From: Olivibacter oleidegradans
GTDB taxonomy: Bacteria > Bacteroidota > Bacteroidia > Sphingobacteriales > Sphingobacteriaceae
NCBI RefSeq assembly: GCF_042432805.1
Contig: NZ_JBHLWO010000002.1
Coordinates: 930,001-994,000 of the forward strand
Direction of reading: 5' to 3'
DNA: 64,000 bases
Shown here: positions 35,687 to 45,159 of the stretch, piece after piece
Numbering within the stretch: position 1 is the stretch's first letter
How the letters are laid out: every line of letters begins with the position of its first letter
Translations under genes and position numbers: made by a program
The notes under the pieces: generated by a model
The model's database searches: none
Told to the model about the DNA's origin: nothing
What the model saw: only the letters and a program-made list of their open reading frames with translations

Positions 35687-37021
35687 TTATTGTTGATTTT
35701 CCAAAAAATCGCCCTTGTAGAAATTGAATACATTGAGCGAAAGCATGGCACTATATTTTGCTTGCGTATATGCTTGTAATGCTTGTATGTATAGATTTTT
35801 TTGCTGTATATATTCTACTGTATTAGCCGATCCTACACGTAATTCTTCACCTGCTATCCGGTATGCTTCCTTATTATAATTTAACTGTTCGGCGGAGGCA
35901 TCGTATTGACTATATGCATTCTGCGTGTTGATGTAAGCCTTTTCCACTGTTTGTGAAAGAATAGTTTTTGTATTCAACAGATCAAGCTCTGCTTGTTTAA
36001 TGGCAATATTGGACTTTGCTACATTGGTTTGATTAACCTTTCTGCTGAACAAGGGGATGGTCGCAGTAATGCCGATTTGTTGATAGAAATTATTATCAAA
36101 TTGCCTAAAGGTACCTATATTGGTGCCGTTGTTGTAATTGGTGCCTATCCCGCCATTCAGAGATATAACCGGCAAATAACCCGCTTTTGCCTTTTTGAGA
36201 TCGAGCTTTGAATTTTCGATATTGAGTAAGCTATTCTTTATCTCGGGCCGCTTGTTTATTGCGTCCTGGATCACTTCATGTAACGAAGGAATGGCTGCAA
36301 GGGCAAAAGTCGTATCGGCTTTTACAATATCGAAAGCGCTGTCCACCGGAAGCTGAAGCAATTGTTTCAGGGTAATTTTATCTTGTCTTTCCGCATTCTT
36401 AGCACTGGTTAATGTATATTGATCAGAAGCTAGTTGCGCCTGCAATTGAATTAAATCTTTTTTCGCTGCCGCACCGGCCTTATACTGTTGATCCATTTGT
36501 TCAGTTTGCGCTTGGGATGTTTGTACCAGGTCCTGCGCATAAACAATGGTTTCTTTATCAAGCATAATGTTGGTATAAGCTTGAATAATCTGTAAGTATA
36601 AGTCGTTACCTGCCTCAGAAACGTCCAAATCAGCCATTTCAGTAGCTAATTGTGATTGGCGAATATCGGCTCTTAGGGTTCCCCCATTAAAAAGCGTTAC
36701 GGAAGAGTTTAAACCCGCACTTCCATTTAAATTGATCGATTTACCGGTATCCCCCCAGGCTGTCCCGTAGTGAGTCGCATTCTGTGAAGCTGAGGCATTT
36801 AAATCGGGCAATACAGAAGCTTTGGCACTGATGAGGTTTTGATCCGCACTTTGTTTGGCCAAACGTAAATTATTGAGGGTTATATTATGTTGTTGGGCAT
36901 AAGCCAAGCATTCTTTTAAAGACCATTGTTTGATATGCGTTTGTTCTTGCTGGGCATTACCAGCCAATGTGCACGATATGAGCGCGAAAAAACTCATATA
37001 TTTTAACCATCTAATTGCCAT
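35687..37021 (-). CDS. TolC family outer-membrane efflux protein
   Basis: This 444-residue protein has a signal peptide ending near GNAQ (residue 23) and two internally similar halves of long helices and short strands, the TolC pattern. LKECLAYAQQHNITLNN begins the first half and LHEVIQDAINKRPEIKN the second. It heads the tolC-macA-macB operon, divergent from a LytS/LytTR pair at 37270. The cargo is unknown. Confidence 0.9.
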   Translation of the reverse strand: MAIRWLKYMSFFALISCTLAGNAQQEQTHIKQWSLKECLAYAQQHNITLNNLRLAKQSADQNLISAKASVLPDLNASASQNATHYGTAWGDTGKSINLNGSAGLNSSVTLFNGGTLRADIRQSQLATEMADLDVSEAGNDLYLQIIQAYTNIMLDKETIVYAQDLVQTSQAQTEQMDQQYKAGAAAKKDLIQLQAQLASDQYTLTSAKNAERQDKITLKQLLQLPVDSAFDIVKADTTFALAAIPSLHEVIQDAINKRPEIKNSLLNIENSKLDLKKAKAGYLPVISLNGGIGTNYNNGTNIGTFRQFDNNFYQQIGITATIPLFSRKVNQTNVAKSNIAIKQAELDLLNTKTILSQTVEKAYINTQNAYSQYDASAEQLNYNKEAYRIAGEELRVGSANTVEYIQQKNLYIQALQAYTQAKYSAMLSLNVFNFYKGDFLENQQ

Positions 37022-37269
37022 ATTTCATGTTTTGGAACGGCACAAAAAGACAAGCTTTACGAGATATAAAAAAGCTTTCTAGATTGAAAGGACGGTATGC
37101 TCGACAGAAAGTGTTATTTTGCAGATAAAACCAGCATTGTTAAATTGTGTTGTCTAAAAAGGCGTTAAAAGATGATTTTGTCGGTTTGGACGAGAAAATC
37201 TGACTCTCTATCGGTTAATCTTTACAGAGTTTGGGATATCCCTTAACATTGTAAGTCAAATGCGAAATA
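37022..37269. other. Divergent control region between efflux operon and LytS/LytTR pair
   Basis: A 248-base space with two AAGCTTT words about 20 bases apart (near 37052 and 37072). No perfect TAnnTTTG box was found on either strand, so transcription may need an activator such as the adjacent LytTR protein. No gene is visible. Confidence 0.4.
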
Positions 37270-38322
37270 ATGGAGAAAGCAAATAGAAGAACACTTGGTA
37301 TTATTTTTACGCATATTTTGTTGTGGGTACTGTTAGGGTTTACCCTACTCGTTTATCCTCCACTTAGTTGGGGAATTAAGTTACCTGCTGCATTTTGGAT
37401 AAAGCATGTCAGCATTATCTTTTTTTTCGTTGTTATTTTTTACAGTAATTACCTGCTCTTTACCCCTAGACTCCTTTTTAGGAACAAGCGATTGCTTTTT
37501 CTTATATGGTTATTGATTGCACTTTTCTTTGGGCAAGGGCTTGCCCTTTTACTTGAAAGATGGCTGGATTTTCAGGTAATGATGGCGAATGCAAGACAGC
37601 GGCCGCCAAAACATGAAGAACTTATCGATGGTTTCACTTTGATGTTCAGTTTACTGGTACTGGGAATAAGTACAACAGTGGCAGCCGTAAGACAATGGCA
37701 GCAAGAGGCACGTTTAAAAGACGAGTTGCAGAAACAGCAGATAGCATCCGAACTTTCTTTTCTTAAAGCACAGATCAACCCACATTTTTTCTTCAATACA
37801 CTTAACAATATTTACGCTTTATCGTTTTCCGATGTGGAGCTCTCCCGAGAGGCCTTGCATAAATTATCGAGAATGATGCGTTATTTGCTATACGAAACAG
37901 CGCAAAACGAAACTAGCTTAGTAGAGGAGTTAAAGTTTTTGAAAGATCATATTGAGTTGATGCAATTACGGTTGCATGTCAATAATCAGGTAATCTATAA
38001 GGAGCCTGTTTTGTCCCATGATTACAAGATAGCACCGATGCTGTTATTACCCTTTGTTGAAAATGCGTTCAAGCATGGTATTAGTGCAACGAAAGCAAGC
38101 GAAATACGGATTGAAGTCTCGGTAAAGGACCAAACTTTACACTTAAAGGTAAGCAATACCTTACAAGAGAAAACAAGCAATCCTTTAGAAGAAAGCGGTA
38201 TCGGTTTACAGAACACAAAAAGACGCCTTAATTTGTTGTATCCAGGCAGGCATCTTTTAACAATTAACAAAATTGCCAACGATACCATTTATCAAGTCGA
38301 TTTAACACTTATATTATCATGA
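37270..38322 (+). CDS. LytS-type sensor histidine kinase
   Basis: A 350-residue membrane kinase with four hydrophobic helices in its first 150 residues, then the motif KAQINPHFFFNTLNNIYAL with the phospho-accepting His in the usual position. The ATPase region carries FVENAFKHGI and GIGLQNTKRRL. Its stop overlaps the response regulator start as ATGA, so the two are coupled. It is divergent from the tolC-macAB operon, which it may regulate; this is inferred from position only. Confidence 0.92.
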   Translation: MEKANRRTLGIIFTHILLWVLLGFTLLVYPPLSWGIKLPAAFWIKHVSIIFFFVVIFYSNYLLFTPRLLFRNKRLLFLIWLLIALFFGQGLALLLERWLDFQVMMANARQRPPKHEELIDGFTLMFSLLVLGISTTVAAVRQWQQEARLKDELQKQQIASELSFLKAQINPHFFFNTLNNIYALSFSDVELSREALHKLSRMMRYLLYETAQNETSLVEELKFLKDHIELMQLRLHVNNQVIYKEPVLSHDYKIAPMLLLPFVENAFKHGISATKASEIRIEVSVKDQTLHLKVSNTLQEKTSNPLEESGIGLQNTKRRLNLLYPGRHLLTINKIANDTIYQVDLTLILS

Positions 38323-39053
38323 ACTTGAATTGCATTGCAATCGATGATGAGCCGCTAGCATTGGGGCTAATTAGCAACTATATTGAGAAAACGCCTTTTT
38401 TAACGCTGGTAGGCTCTTATGGTAGTGCAATAGAGGCTTTGGATGTATTAGATAAACTTTCCGTCCAACTGATATTCTTAGATATTTATATGCCTGAACT
38501 AACAGGAATGGAATTCTCGAAGTTAATGGCACAATCAAATCAAAAAAATACCTGTCGAATTGTATTTACAACTGCTTTCAATCAATTCGCTATCGAAGGT
38601 TATCAAGTTGATGCGCTTTATTATCTATTAAAGCCGTTCAATTATAATGAATTTTTACAGGCGGCTAACAAGGCGAAAAGTTACTTTGAATCAATGGAAA
38701 CGTTACCAGTCGACCAAGATAAAGGTAAAAAAGAGCGTTATCTATACATTAAGTCGGATTATAAACTGATTCGGATTGATTTGAATGATATCGCCTATAT
38801 CGAATCTATCAAAGATTATGTAAAGATCCATCTGCTCAATAAAGAGCAAGCTATCAGTTCGTTAACAACTTTAAAGAGTATCGAAGAACGGCTTCCTGAA
38901 GCGGATTTTATCCGCATACATCGTTCCTTTATTATTGCCGTTAACAAAATAGATGCGTTGGGAAGAAATAGTGTATATGTTGGCTCAGCAGAAATACCCG
39001 TTGGCGATCTGTACAGAGAATCGTTTAAAAAATTATTGAACCAATGGGCTTAA
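38319..39053 (+). CDS. LytTR family response regulator
   Basis: The 244-residue regulator has a receiver domain with AIDDEPLALGL, the phospho-acceptor Asp in LIFLDIYMPELTG (about residue 53) and YYLLKPFNY. A LytTR domain runs from about residue 145 (LNDIAYIESIKDYVKIHLL, FIRIHRSFIIAV). It is coupled to the kinase and convergent, with a seven-base gap, to the next two-component pair. The efflux operon is its nearest candidate target. Confidence 0.93.
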   Translation: MNLNCIAIDDEPLALGLISNYIEKTPFLTLVGSYGSAIEALDVLDKLSVQLIFLDIYMPELTGMEFSKLMAQSNQKNTCRIVFTTAFNQFAIEGYQVDALYYLLKPFNYNEFLQAANKAKSYFESMETLPVDQDKGKKERYLYIKSDYKLIRIDLNDIAYIESIKDYVKIHLLNKEQAISSLTTLKSIEERLPEADFIRIHRSFIIAVNKIDALGRNSVYVGSAEIPVGDLYRESFKKLLNQWA

Positions 39054-39060
39054 TTCTCCA

Positions 39061-39735
39061 TTATACAATCATTTTATAACCTACTGCACGAACATTTACG
39101 ATAGAAATACGATCATCCTTTTGTAAATAGGTCCGAATTCGACTAATAAATACGTCTAAGCTTCTGCCAGTGAAGAAACGATCATGAGGCCATACGGCAT
39201 GGATAATATCTTGGCGGTGAATGACTTTATTTTTGTTTTCGTAGAGCATTTTGATCAGTTCACACTCCCTGAAAGACAAATTAATTTCCTTCCCTTCCCG
39301 ATGCTTCAATGTTTGTCGCATACTATCCATGGCATAATCACCGATATGTAAAAAGCGTTTTTGATTTTGCCATTGATTACGTTGTACCAAGGCATTGATA
39401 CGGACTTTCAGTTCTTCCAGACTAAAGGGCTTACGTAGGTAGTCGTTTGCCCCTAATTCAAAAGCGTTAACAACATCTGCTGTTTGCGTTCGGGCCGTTA
39501 GAAATAAAATAGGAGTTTCTGTATCCACTTCCCGTATTTTTTTTGCGATTGCAAAGCCATCCAAACCGGGGAGCATCACATCGAGAATGACGATCTCCGG
39601 CTTCATCTGATAAAATAATAAAAGACCTTGCTCCCCATCTGAACAATGGTTCACGTCAAATTCAGCAGATCGCAAATTATCAGCAATAATAAGTCCCAAA
39701 TCGGTTTCGTCTTCGATTAATAAAAGTGGTATCAT
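39061..39735 (-). CDS. OmpR/PhoB-type response regulator
   Basis: The 224-residue protein has a receiver domain with IEDETDLG, the phospho-acceptor Asp in IVILDVMLPGLDGF (about residue 52) and NDYLRKPFSLEEL, then a winged-helix DNA-binding domain (SFRECELIKMLYE, GRSLDVFISRIRTYLQ). Its start overlaps the kinase stop as ATGA. The four spaced TAAC half-sites at 41392-41426, between its operon and the DUF4270 gene, are the best candidate binding sites. Confidence 0.93.
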   Translation of the reverse strand: MIPLLLIEDETDLGLIIADNLRSAEFDVNHCSDGEQGLLLFYQMKPEIVILDVMLPGLDGFAIAKKIREVDTETPILFLTARTQTADVVNAFELGANDYLRKPFSLEELKVRINALVQRNQWQNQKRFLHIGDYAMDSMRQTLKHREGKEINLSFRECELIKMLYENKNKVIHRQDIIHAVWPHDRFFTGRSLDVFISRIRTYLQKDDRISIVNVRAVGYKMIV

Positions 39736-41333
39736 ATGTTCAGGGGTAAATAAATAGTAAAGGTGGTGCCCTTGCCCGGCGTGCTAATAACCTCAATTTG
39801 TCCTTTGTGTTGGGTGATTACTTGTTTTACATAGTGTAATCCCAAGCCAAAACCCTTCACGCGGTGGATATTACCCGTTGGCACTCGATAAAATGGCTGA
39901 AAAATATGTTTAATATCGGCAGAAGCAATACCAATGCCGTTATCAGCAATACTCAATACCCATTGCCCATTCTCCATTTTGCTGATTACCCGAATATTGA
40001 TCGGTTCGACGGTATACTTAATCGCATTATCTAATAAGTTGTTAACGGCATTAACAATATGCATCTTATCAACATTTATTAAGGGTACCTCTTCCTCTAT
40101 CGATAAGGTGACTTGATGTTGATTGATGAGTTGATGTGTCTCCACCAATTGTAGTAGTAGTTTGTTGGTGTCCACCGGTTCGGGGTGTAAATGCATTCCC
40201 TTCTTCTCTCCTACCGCTAAATGCAAAATTTGATCGATAAGGTTCGTAAGGTGCGTCGCCGATCGATGCGTCATTTGCAAATATAGATCGGCTTTTTGCT
40301 GATTATCTTTTAACCTCAGCTGTTGCAATGTCTCAGTTGCCGCTAAGACAGTCGCTAGAGGCGTTTTCAGCTCATGCGTCATATTGTTTACAAAGTCGTT
40401 TTTTATATCCGCCAGTTTCTTTTGCTTAAAAATGGTGTAAAGCAAATACACAAGACACCCAATCGTAAGGCTTGTAAGTGCAAACGACGAAAGGAGTGCC
40501 CATGCCAGGTGCCTAAAAATCCACCAAGTAGGCGTTTTTAGGTATAAGGACAGAAAAAGGTCTTTGGAGGGATCAAGCATCATCGTTGTCGCCTGTATCG
40601 GAAAATCAACGATCACTTTTGGATTGGTTTTCCCAAAAGGTACGGAGAAGTGATGACCTCGCAGTGAGCCATTTCGATCTGATCCGGAACGCATAGCTAT
40701 GCCAAAAACCGGTCTGGTGAGGGTGTGTAGCCTAATCGGTTCAGCAGGTCTCGCCGGTAGCGATCTCGTTACGCTTATGGTGGTCTTTGAGGAACCGCTC
40801 ATTTTAAATAAGCGAGGCGTTGGCCCAACCATACCGGCTTCAATGCCTTTATCATCCACTCTCTTCGCTTTCAGCGTATCAAGAAAAAATACATTCTGTA
40901 AATCCGGACCTAATTTGTTGCGATACCTTTTTTGCAGTGCATGAAAATCCATATGCATGAGAGCAACAGGAAATACCCCTTGCATCGGTAGCGAATCATG
41001 TGCAAGCGTATCGTTTGCGGCTATCGCCGTTGCGGGCACACCGCTTATAGCCAGTGCAGCAACTCGATTCTTTTCGTCTGCCTGTTGATAAAACAGCTGC
41101 CTAGCCGCGGGAAAGCCGCCTTGTTTTAAAGAGGTATATGCCTCTGGATAAGCGGATCGAAACTGTAGCTCGCGTTCCTCCTGCATGCTTTCGAAGAGTA
41201 GGCGCTCGGCATAAGCAATGAAGTTCTCTTTCTCGTGTTGGTAATTACCAACAAGCCAAAAACACTGAAACACAATGGTTACTAAACTGGCCAAGGTAAT
41301 TAATCCCAATAGATAACGGTGTTGTTTAGACAT
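39732..41333 (-). CDS. Sensor histidine kinase (classical HisKA/HATPase)
   Basis: A 533-residue kinase with a membrane helix near the N-terminus (about 8-28), a large periplasmic sensor region (about 30-270) without a recognised domain, and a second membrane helix (about 278-305). The cytoplasmic part has DFVNNMTHELKTPLATVLAATE with the phospho-acceptor His, NLLDNAIKYT (N box), DNGIGI and GFGLGLHYVKQV. It heads an operon with the OmpR-type regulator. The genes across the divergent promoter encode surface lipoproteins that it may control. Confidence 0.93.
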   Translation of the reverse strand: MSKQHRYLLGLITLASLVTIVFQCFWLVGNYQHEKENFIAYAERLLFESMQEERELQFRSAYPEAYTSLKQGGFPAARQLFYQQADEKNRVAALAISGVPATAIAANDTLAHDSLPMQGVFPVALMHMDFHALQKRYRNKLGPDLQNVFFLDTLKAKRVDDKGIEAGMVGPTPRLFKMSGSSKTTISVTRSLPARPAEPIRLHTLTRPVFGIAMRSGSDRNGSLRGHHFSVPFGKTNPKVIVDFPIQATTMMLDPSKDLFLSLYLKTPTWWIFRHLAWALLSSFALTSLTIGCLVYLLYTIFKQKKLADIKNDFVNNMTHELKTPLATVLAATETLQQLRLKDNQQKADLYLQMTHRSATHLTNLIDQILHLAVGEKKGMHLHPEPVDTNKLLLQLVETHQLINQHQVTLSIEEEVPLINVDKMHIVNAVNNLLDNAIKYTVEPINIRVISKMENGQWVLSIADNGIGIASADIKHIFQPFYRVPTGNIHRVKGFGLGLHYVKQVITQHKGQIEVISTPGKGTTFTIYLPLNI

Positions 41334-41355
41334 GCATTTTAAAATAAGAATGAGG

Positions 41356-41381
41356 CAAAATTAAGAGTAACTCAGTGTCAA
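41356..41381 (-). promoter_or_regulatory. Candidate promoter of the kinase/regulator operon
   Basis: On the minus strand, TAATTTTG (plus 41356-41363) matches TAnnTTTG. TTG (plus 41379-41381) lies 15 bases upstream, a short spacer, so only the -7 element is convincing. Confidence 0.45.
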
Positions 41382-41391
41382 TGGGTTAAGC

Positions 41392-41426
41392 TTAACTATT
41401 TTTAACAATATGTAACAGTATTTAAC
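41392..41426. promoter_or_regulatory. Four TAAC half-sites at exact 10-base spacing (candidate OmpR-type operator)
   Basis: TTAAC at 41392, TTAAC at 41402, GTAAC at 41412 and TTAAC at 41422 repeat every 10 bases, so all face one side of the helix. OmpR/PhoB regulators bind such direct repeats. The array lies between the promoters of the two-component operon and the DUF4270-kelch operon, whose -7-like element lacks a -33. Confidence 0.78.
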
Positions 41427-41438
41427 ACTATTCCTGCA

Positions 41439-41446
41439 CACCTTTG
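41439..41446 (+). promoter_or_regulatory. Activator-type -7 element of the DUF4270-kelch operon
   Basis: CACCTTTG differs from TAnnTTTG at one base. The last TAAC half-site ends 12 bases upstream, and no TTG lies at -33, which suggests dependence on the adjacent regulator. The leader would be about 65 bases. Confidence 0.45.
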
Positions 41447-41515
41447 CCTCAGTTGAGCAAGCGAGTTTATGTTTTAAGTTCATCTCGCCCTCTTAATTTG
41501 ATAATCACTTGATTT

Positions 41516-42907
41516 ATGACGATAATAAAACCCGGACTTTTAGGAACGAAGCTTTTTATTTATTCCTCTTTGATTTTTCTTCTGGTTTCCTGTACGAAAG
41601 ATGGTACCATTAGCTTGAGCAATACCAATGATAATATCGGCGCAGAAATCGTGGATAGCATTACCGTTCGCACGGCTACCTATCAGCTAGATCCGCTACC
41701 CTCCAACGGGCAGGGAGTCCTATTGGTCGGTCATATGAATGATGAAGTAATGGGTAATCTAACGGTCTCCAGTTATTTCCGAATCGGCAATTCGGCCATT
41801 AGTAATGTAACTTTACCTGATGACGCGGCTTTCGATTCATTGTCACTTGCCTTGCCGTATCAAGGTTATTATTATGGCGACACTACTTTAACTCAATCTT
41901 TTAATCTTCATCGGGTCACGGAAGAGATCGAACTTATTGACGAATCCAATGCTTGGGAGGAAGATGAAAAACCCGTATTTGCCAGCGGTTCTACGCTATT
42001 TACGAACAGTGCATTTAGCTACGATGCTATCCCTTTGGGATCTGTCAGCTTTAAACATCGGCCTAAGACTAAAACTTATTCCAAGTCGGATACGGTGTTT
42101 GTCAAAGCGAATCAATCATTTGGGGAAGATTTATGGGCAAAAATAAAAAGTGGCAGTAGTCAGGTTAGCAATTCCGAAGAATTTTTGGAATATATAAAGG
42201 GCTTTGTATTAGTGCCCACTAGTAAGACTTCTATGTTAACGGCTTTCGCCACCGATTCAATTTTAATGAAAGTCTATTATTCCTATACGCGGAATACAGA
42301 TGGTAAAAAAGTGCAAGATAGCTTAAATATGAAAGTGGATGATGGCAGCTATCAATTCAATAGCATTAAGGTTGATCGCAGTCAAAGTCTTATCAGCGCA
42401 TTAAAAGCCGACACCGAAGCTGAGCTGCCCGGCACTGAAACAAAACAGCAGGTTATGTTGCAAGGACTGACCGGTTTGGTTACCAAAATTCAGTTTCCTT
42501 ATCTCTATGAATTTGTTAACCGGAATGACGTCATTATCAATAAAGCCGAGCTCACCATTGAAACGCCGCCCAATTCACATATACCTTACACACCTCCTCC
42601 TAGCTTAAATATGATGCTGGCTGACGAGCATGGTGTGCCCAAATCCTTACTAACCTCCAGTTATGAAACCACTACACAAGTTGCCTATTTGGCAAACGAC
42701 TTAAGTGGTGGTGTTGGTAATTCAAAATACACCTTCAACTTAACCGAATATGTAAGTAATTATCGAGGGGCAATGGAAGACAAGAAAAGCTCCTTGTATT
42801 TAACGATACCTGTAAGTGATCTGCTTACGAAAGTTGACCGGCTATTGATTGGCAAAGGCGATGGTAATTCGCCGATTAAGCTTCGCATATTATATACTAA
42901 ATACTAA
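41516..42907 (+). CDS. DUF4270 family lipoprotein
   Basis: A 463-residue lipoprotein with Cys26 in the lipobox LLVSC-TKDG. The body is largely predicted beta structure with the family's typical start (NDNIGAEIVDSITVRTATYQLD) and a late segment INKAELTIETP. DUF4270 proteins are widespread in Bacteroidota with unknown function. The kelch lipoprotein starts six bases downstream, so they form an operon. The divergent two-component system and the TAAC array suggest regulated surface expression. Confidence 0.87.
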   Translation: MTIIKPGLLGTKLFIYSSLIFLLVSCTKDGTISLSNTNDNIGAEIVDSITVRTATYQLDPLPSNGQGVLLVGHMNDEVMGNLTVSSYFRIGNSAISNVTLPDDAAFDSLSLALPYQGYYYGDTTLTQSFNLHRVTEEIELIDESNAWEEDEKPVFASGSTLFTNSAFSYDAIPLGSVSFKHRPKTKTYSKSDTVFVKANQSFGEDLWAKIKSGSSQVSNSEEFLEYIKGFVLVPTSKTSMLTAFATDSILMKVYYSYTRNTDGKKVQDSLNMKVDDGSYQFNSIKVDRSQSLISALKADTEAELPGTETKQQVMLQGLTGLVTKIQFPYLYEFVNRNDVIINKAELTIETPPNSHIPYTPPPSLNMMLADEHGVPKSLLTSSYETTTQVAYLANDLSGGVGNSKYTFNLTEYVSNYRGAMEDKKSSLYLTIPVSDLLTKVDRLLIGKGDGNSPIKLRILYTKY

Positions 42908-42913
42908 TAAAAA

Positions 42914-43912
42914 ATGAAGACTAGATTTATTAAATTGACCATGATGTTTCTCGTGCTGATTACCGCTGCTGCATGTAGCAAGGATCAGGAAGATGATGAC
43001 GATGAAGAATGGGTACGGGGTGTTGATTTTGACGGACTCCCTAGAAGTGGTGCAGCCAGTTTTATCATTAACGACGATGTTTATATTACAACAGGCTACG
43101 GAACCAGCAGTACTCGTTTCAATGATACTTGGGTTTATGATGTGGGAACGGCTACCTGGACGGATCGGGCCAGTTTTCCGGGAGAGGCCCGTAATAACGC
43201 TGTTGCCTTTGCCATTAATGGAAAAGGTTATGTGGGATTGGGTACGAATGGAACAAAAATGTTCAATGACTTTTATGAGTATGACCCTCAGCAGGACACC
43301 TGGACCCCCATCGCACCTTTTCCCGGTACAGCTCGATATGGCGCGGTAAGCTTTGTAGTCAATAATATCCCCTATGTTGGTTGCGGACAGGATGTTGATG
43401 CACAGGATTATAACGATTTCTATACGTATTCGCCGAGTAGCAACAGTTGGACGAAAGTAAACAGTGCGCCGGAAAAAAGAAGTTTTGCCTTCAGCTTTGT
43501 GATCAATAATGTCGCCTACCTCGGAGGTGGGACCAATAATAAAGCGTATGTTTCCAGCTTTTATGCCTTTGATGGACAAAACTGGATTGCAAAAGAACCG
43601 CTCAGCGGCAGAACGGACGACTATACATATGATTTGCGGCGAAACTTTCCGGCGGTTTTTGTCATTGGTAGCTACGGATTTATAACGGGAGGAACTAATA
43701 GCTCTATACTAAGTTCAACCTGGCGATATGATCCGTCGGTTGATTACTGGATTGAACATGACGATTTCACCATAGATGGTGCGTCTTCCCGGCAGCAGGC
43801 GGTCGGATTTTCATCGGGTGGTGTGGGGTATGTTGTCGGTGGAAGAAGCGGAAGTACACCATTTGATGATATATGGAAATTCACTCCCGATTTGGTGAAG
43901 CATCCGAATTAG
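42914..43912 (+). CDS. Kelch-repeat lipoprotein
   Basis: A 332-residue lipoprotein (Cys21 in ITAAAC-SKDQ) followed by an acidic linker (EDDDDEEW) and about six kelch blades, such as FNDTWVYDVGTATWTDRASFPG, FNDFYEYDPQQDTWTPIAPFPG and FDDIWKFTPDL. The blades form a beta-propeller, probably exposed on the cell surface. It is co-transcribed with the DUF4270 gene. Kelch and DUF4270 lipoproteins beside a two-component system recur in Bacteroidota as I recall, with no known role. Confidence 0.88.
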   Translation: MKTRFIKLTMMFLVLITAAACSKDQEDDDDEEWVRGVDFDGLPRSGAASFIINDDVYITTGYGTSSTRFNDTWVYDVGTATWTDRASFPGEARNNAVAFAINGKGYVGLGTNGTKMFNDFYEYDPQQDTWTPIAPFPGTARYGAVSFVVNNIPYVGCGQDVDAQDYNDFYTYSPSSNSWTKVNSAPEKRSFAFSFVINNVAYLGGGTNNKAYVSSFYAFDGQNWIAKEPLSGRTDDYTYDLRRNFPAVFVIGSYGFITGGTNSSILSSTWRYDPSVDYWIEHDDFTIDGASSRQQAVGFSSGGVGYVVGGRSGSTPFDDIWKFTPDLVKHPN

Positions 43913-44011
43913 TTAGAGTTGAGTGGTTGAATGGTTGAGTAGTTGAATAGTTCGGTGGTTGACTACCAGTACTATTTACCGTTATGACTACTTAACCACT
44001 CAACCCATATC
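43913..44011. repeat. Low-complexity GTTGAGTGG/GTTGAATAG repeat between convergent genes
   Basis: Words such as TGAGTGGTTGAATGG and ACTTAACCACTCAACCC repeat in both orientations and could fold into a hairpin ending both genes. The same words fill 54562-54791. Confidence 0.55.
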
Positions 44012-45043
44012 TTACTCCAATTCTGCTGATTTTGCCCAAATATTGATGTCGCCGTCTTGTGCATAGCGGTCGATGGCACTCAGCTCTTCTTCCGTAAACG
44101 CTAAATTGTCAATAGCGCCGGCGCAATCAATCACTTGTTCCGGTTTACTGGCGCCAATTAAAGCTGACGTCACTTCATTTTTTCTCAACACCCAGGCAAT
44201 AGCCATTTGAGCCAATGTTTGTCCGCGGGCGGCAGCAATGTCATTCAATGAGCGTATGTTAGCCAGATTACGTTCACTTAGGAAATCGGGGTTTAAAGAT
44301 TTATGTTGGTTGGCGCGACTATCCTTTGGAATATCCTTTAAATATTTTGTTGTCAGCATCCCTTGTGCCAAAGGCGAAAATACGATGGAGCCCATTCCGG
44401 TGTCTTCTAACGCTTCCAATAAACCATCCTTCTCAATCCAGCGATTTAGCAGCGAATAACTTGGTTGGTGGATTAGACAAGGCGTTCCCAATTCGCGCAA
44501 TATAGCTGCAGCCTCTCGCGTCCTTTGGGCATTATAGGAAGAAATTCCAACGTACAGCGCCCTGCCGGAACGTACAATGTGATCAAGAGCCATCATTGTT
44601 TCCTCCAACGGCGTATTTGGATCGAAGCGGTGCGAATAAAAAATATCGACGTAGTCCAAACCCATACGTTTTAAACTCTGATCACAGCTTGCAATGAGGT
44701 ACTTCCGACTACCCCATTCGCCGTAAGGACCTGGCCACATATCATAACCCGCCTTAGAAGATATGATCAGCTCGTCACGAAGACCGGCAAAATCTTCTTT
44801 CAGAATCCGTCCGAAAGCAAGTTCTGCACTTCCGGGAGGCGGTCCATAATTATTCGCCAGATCAAAATGCGTAATACCCAGATCAAAGGCGGTTTGGCAA
44901 ATGGTTCTTTTTATGTTATGTGGCGTGTCATCGCCGAAGTTATGCCAAAGACCTAGCGAGATGGCGGGAAGCTTTAAGCCGCTGCGTCCACAGGTGTTGT
45001 ACACCATCTGTTTGTATCGATCGGGATTTGGAGTCCAATTCAT
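44012..45043 (-). CDS. Aldo/keto reductase, YghZ/Kv-beta type
   Basis: This 343-residue reductase has the catalytic tetrad of aldo/keto reductases: Asp in FDLANNY, Tyr in NNYGPPPG, Lys in ISSKAGYD and His in YSHRFDP. The YghZ group reduces L-glyceraldehyde 3-phosphate and methylglyoxal with NADPH, and the N-terminal YNTCGRSGLKLPAISLGLWHNFG is characteristic of it. The gene stands alone between two repeat-rich or AT-rich gaps. The in vivo substrate is inferred. Confidence 0.9.
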   Translation of the reverse strand: MNWTPNPDRYKQMVYNTCGRSGLKLPAISLGLWHNFGDDTPHNIKRTICQTAFDLGITHFDLANNYGPPPGSAELAFGRILKEDFAGLRDELIISSKAGYDMWPGPYGEWGSRKYLIASCDQSLKRMGLDYVDIFYSHRFDPNTPLEETMMALDHIVRSGRALYVGISSYNAQRTREAAAILRELGTPCLIHQPSYSLLNRWIEKDGLLEALEDTGMGSIVFSPLAQGMLTTKYLKDIPKDSRANQHKSLNPDFLSERNLANIRSLNDIAAARGQTLAQMAIAWVLRKNEVTSALIGASKPEQVIDCAGAIDNLAFTEEELSAIDRYAQDGDINIWAKSAELE

Positions 45044-45159
45044 TTTCGTATATTTTATGCTTGTTATGGAAGGCTAATATATCATTTGTTTTATAGAAAT
45101 GATGTCGTGAAATTGCTCATAATAAAATTAGCATAAAAATTACACGGCACGAGGCTTGT

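Noticed and set aside
42890..43579. 229-codon minus-strand frame opposite the kelch gene
   Set aside because: It is a shadow of the kelch coding sequence, with no recognisable domain or sensible context.
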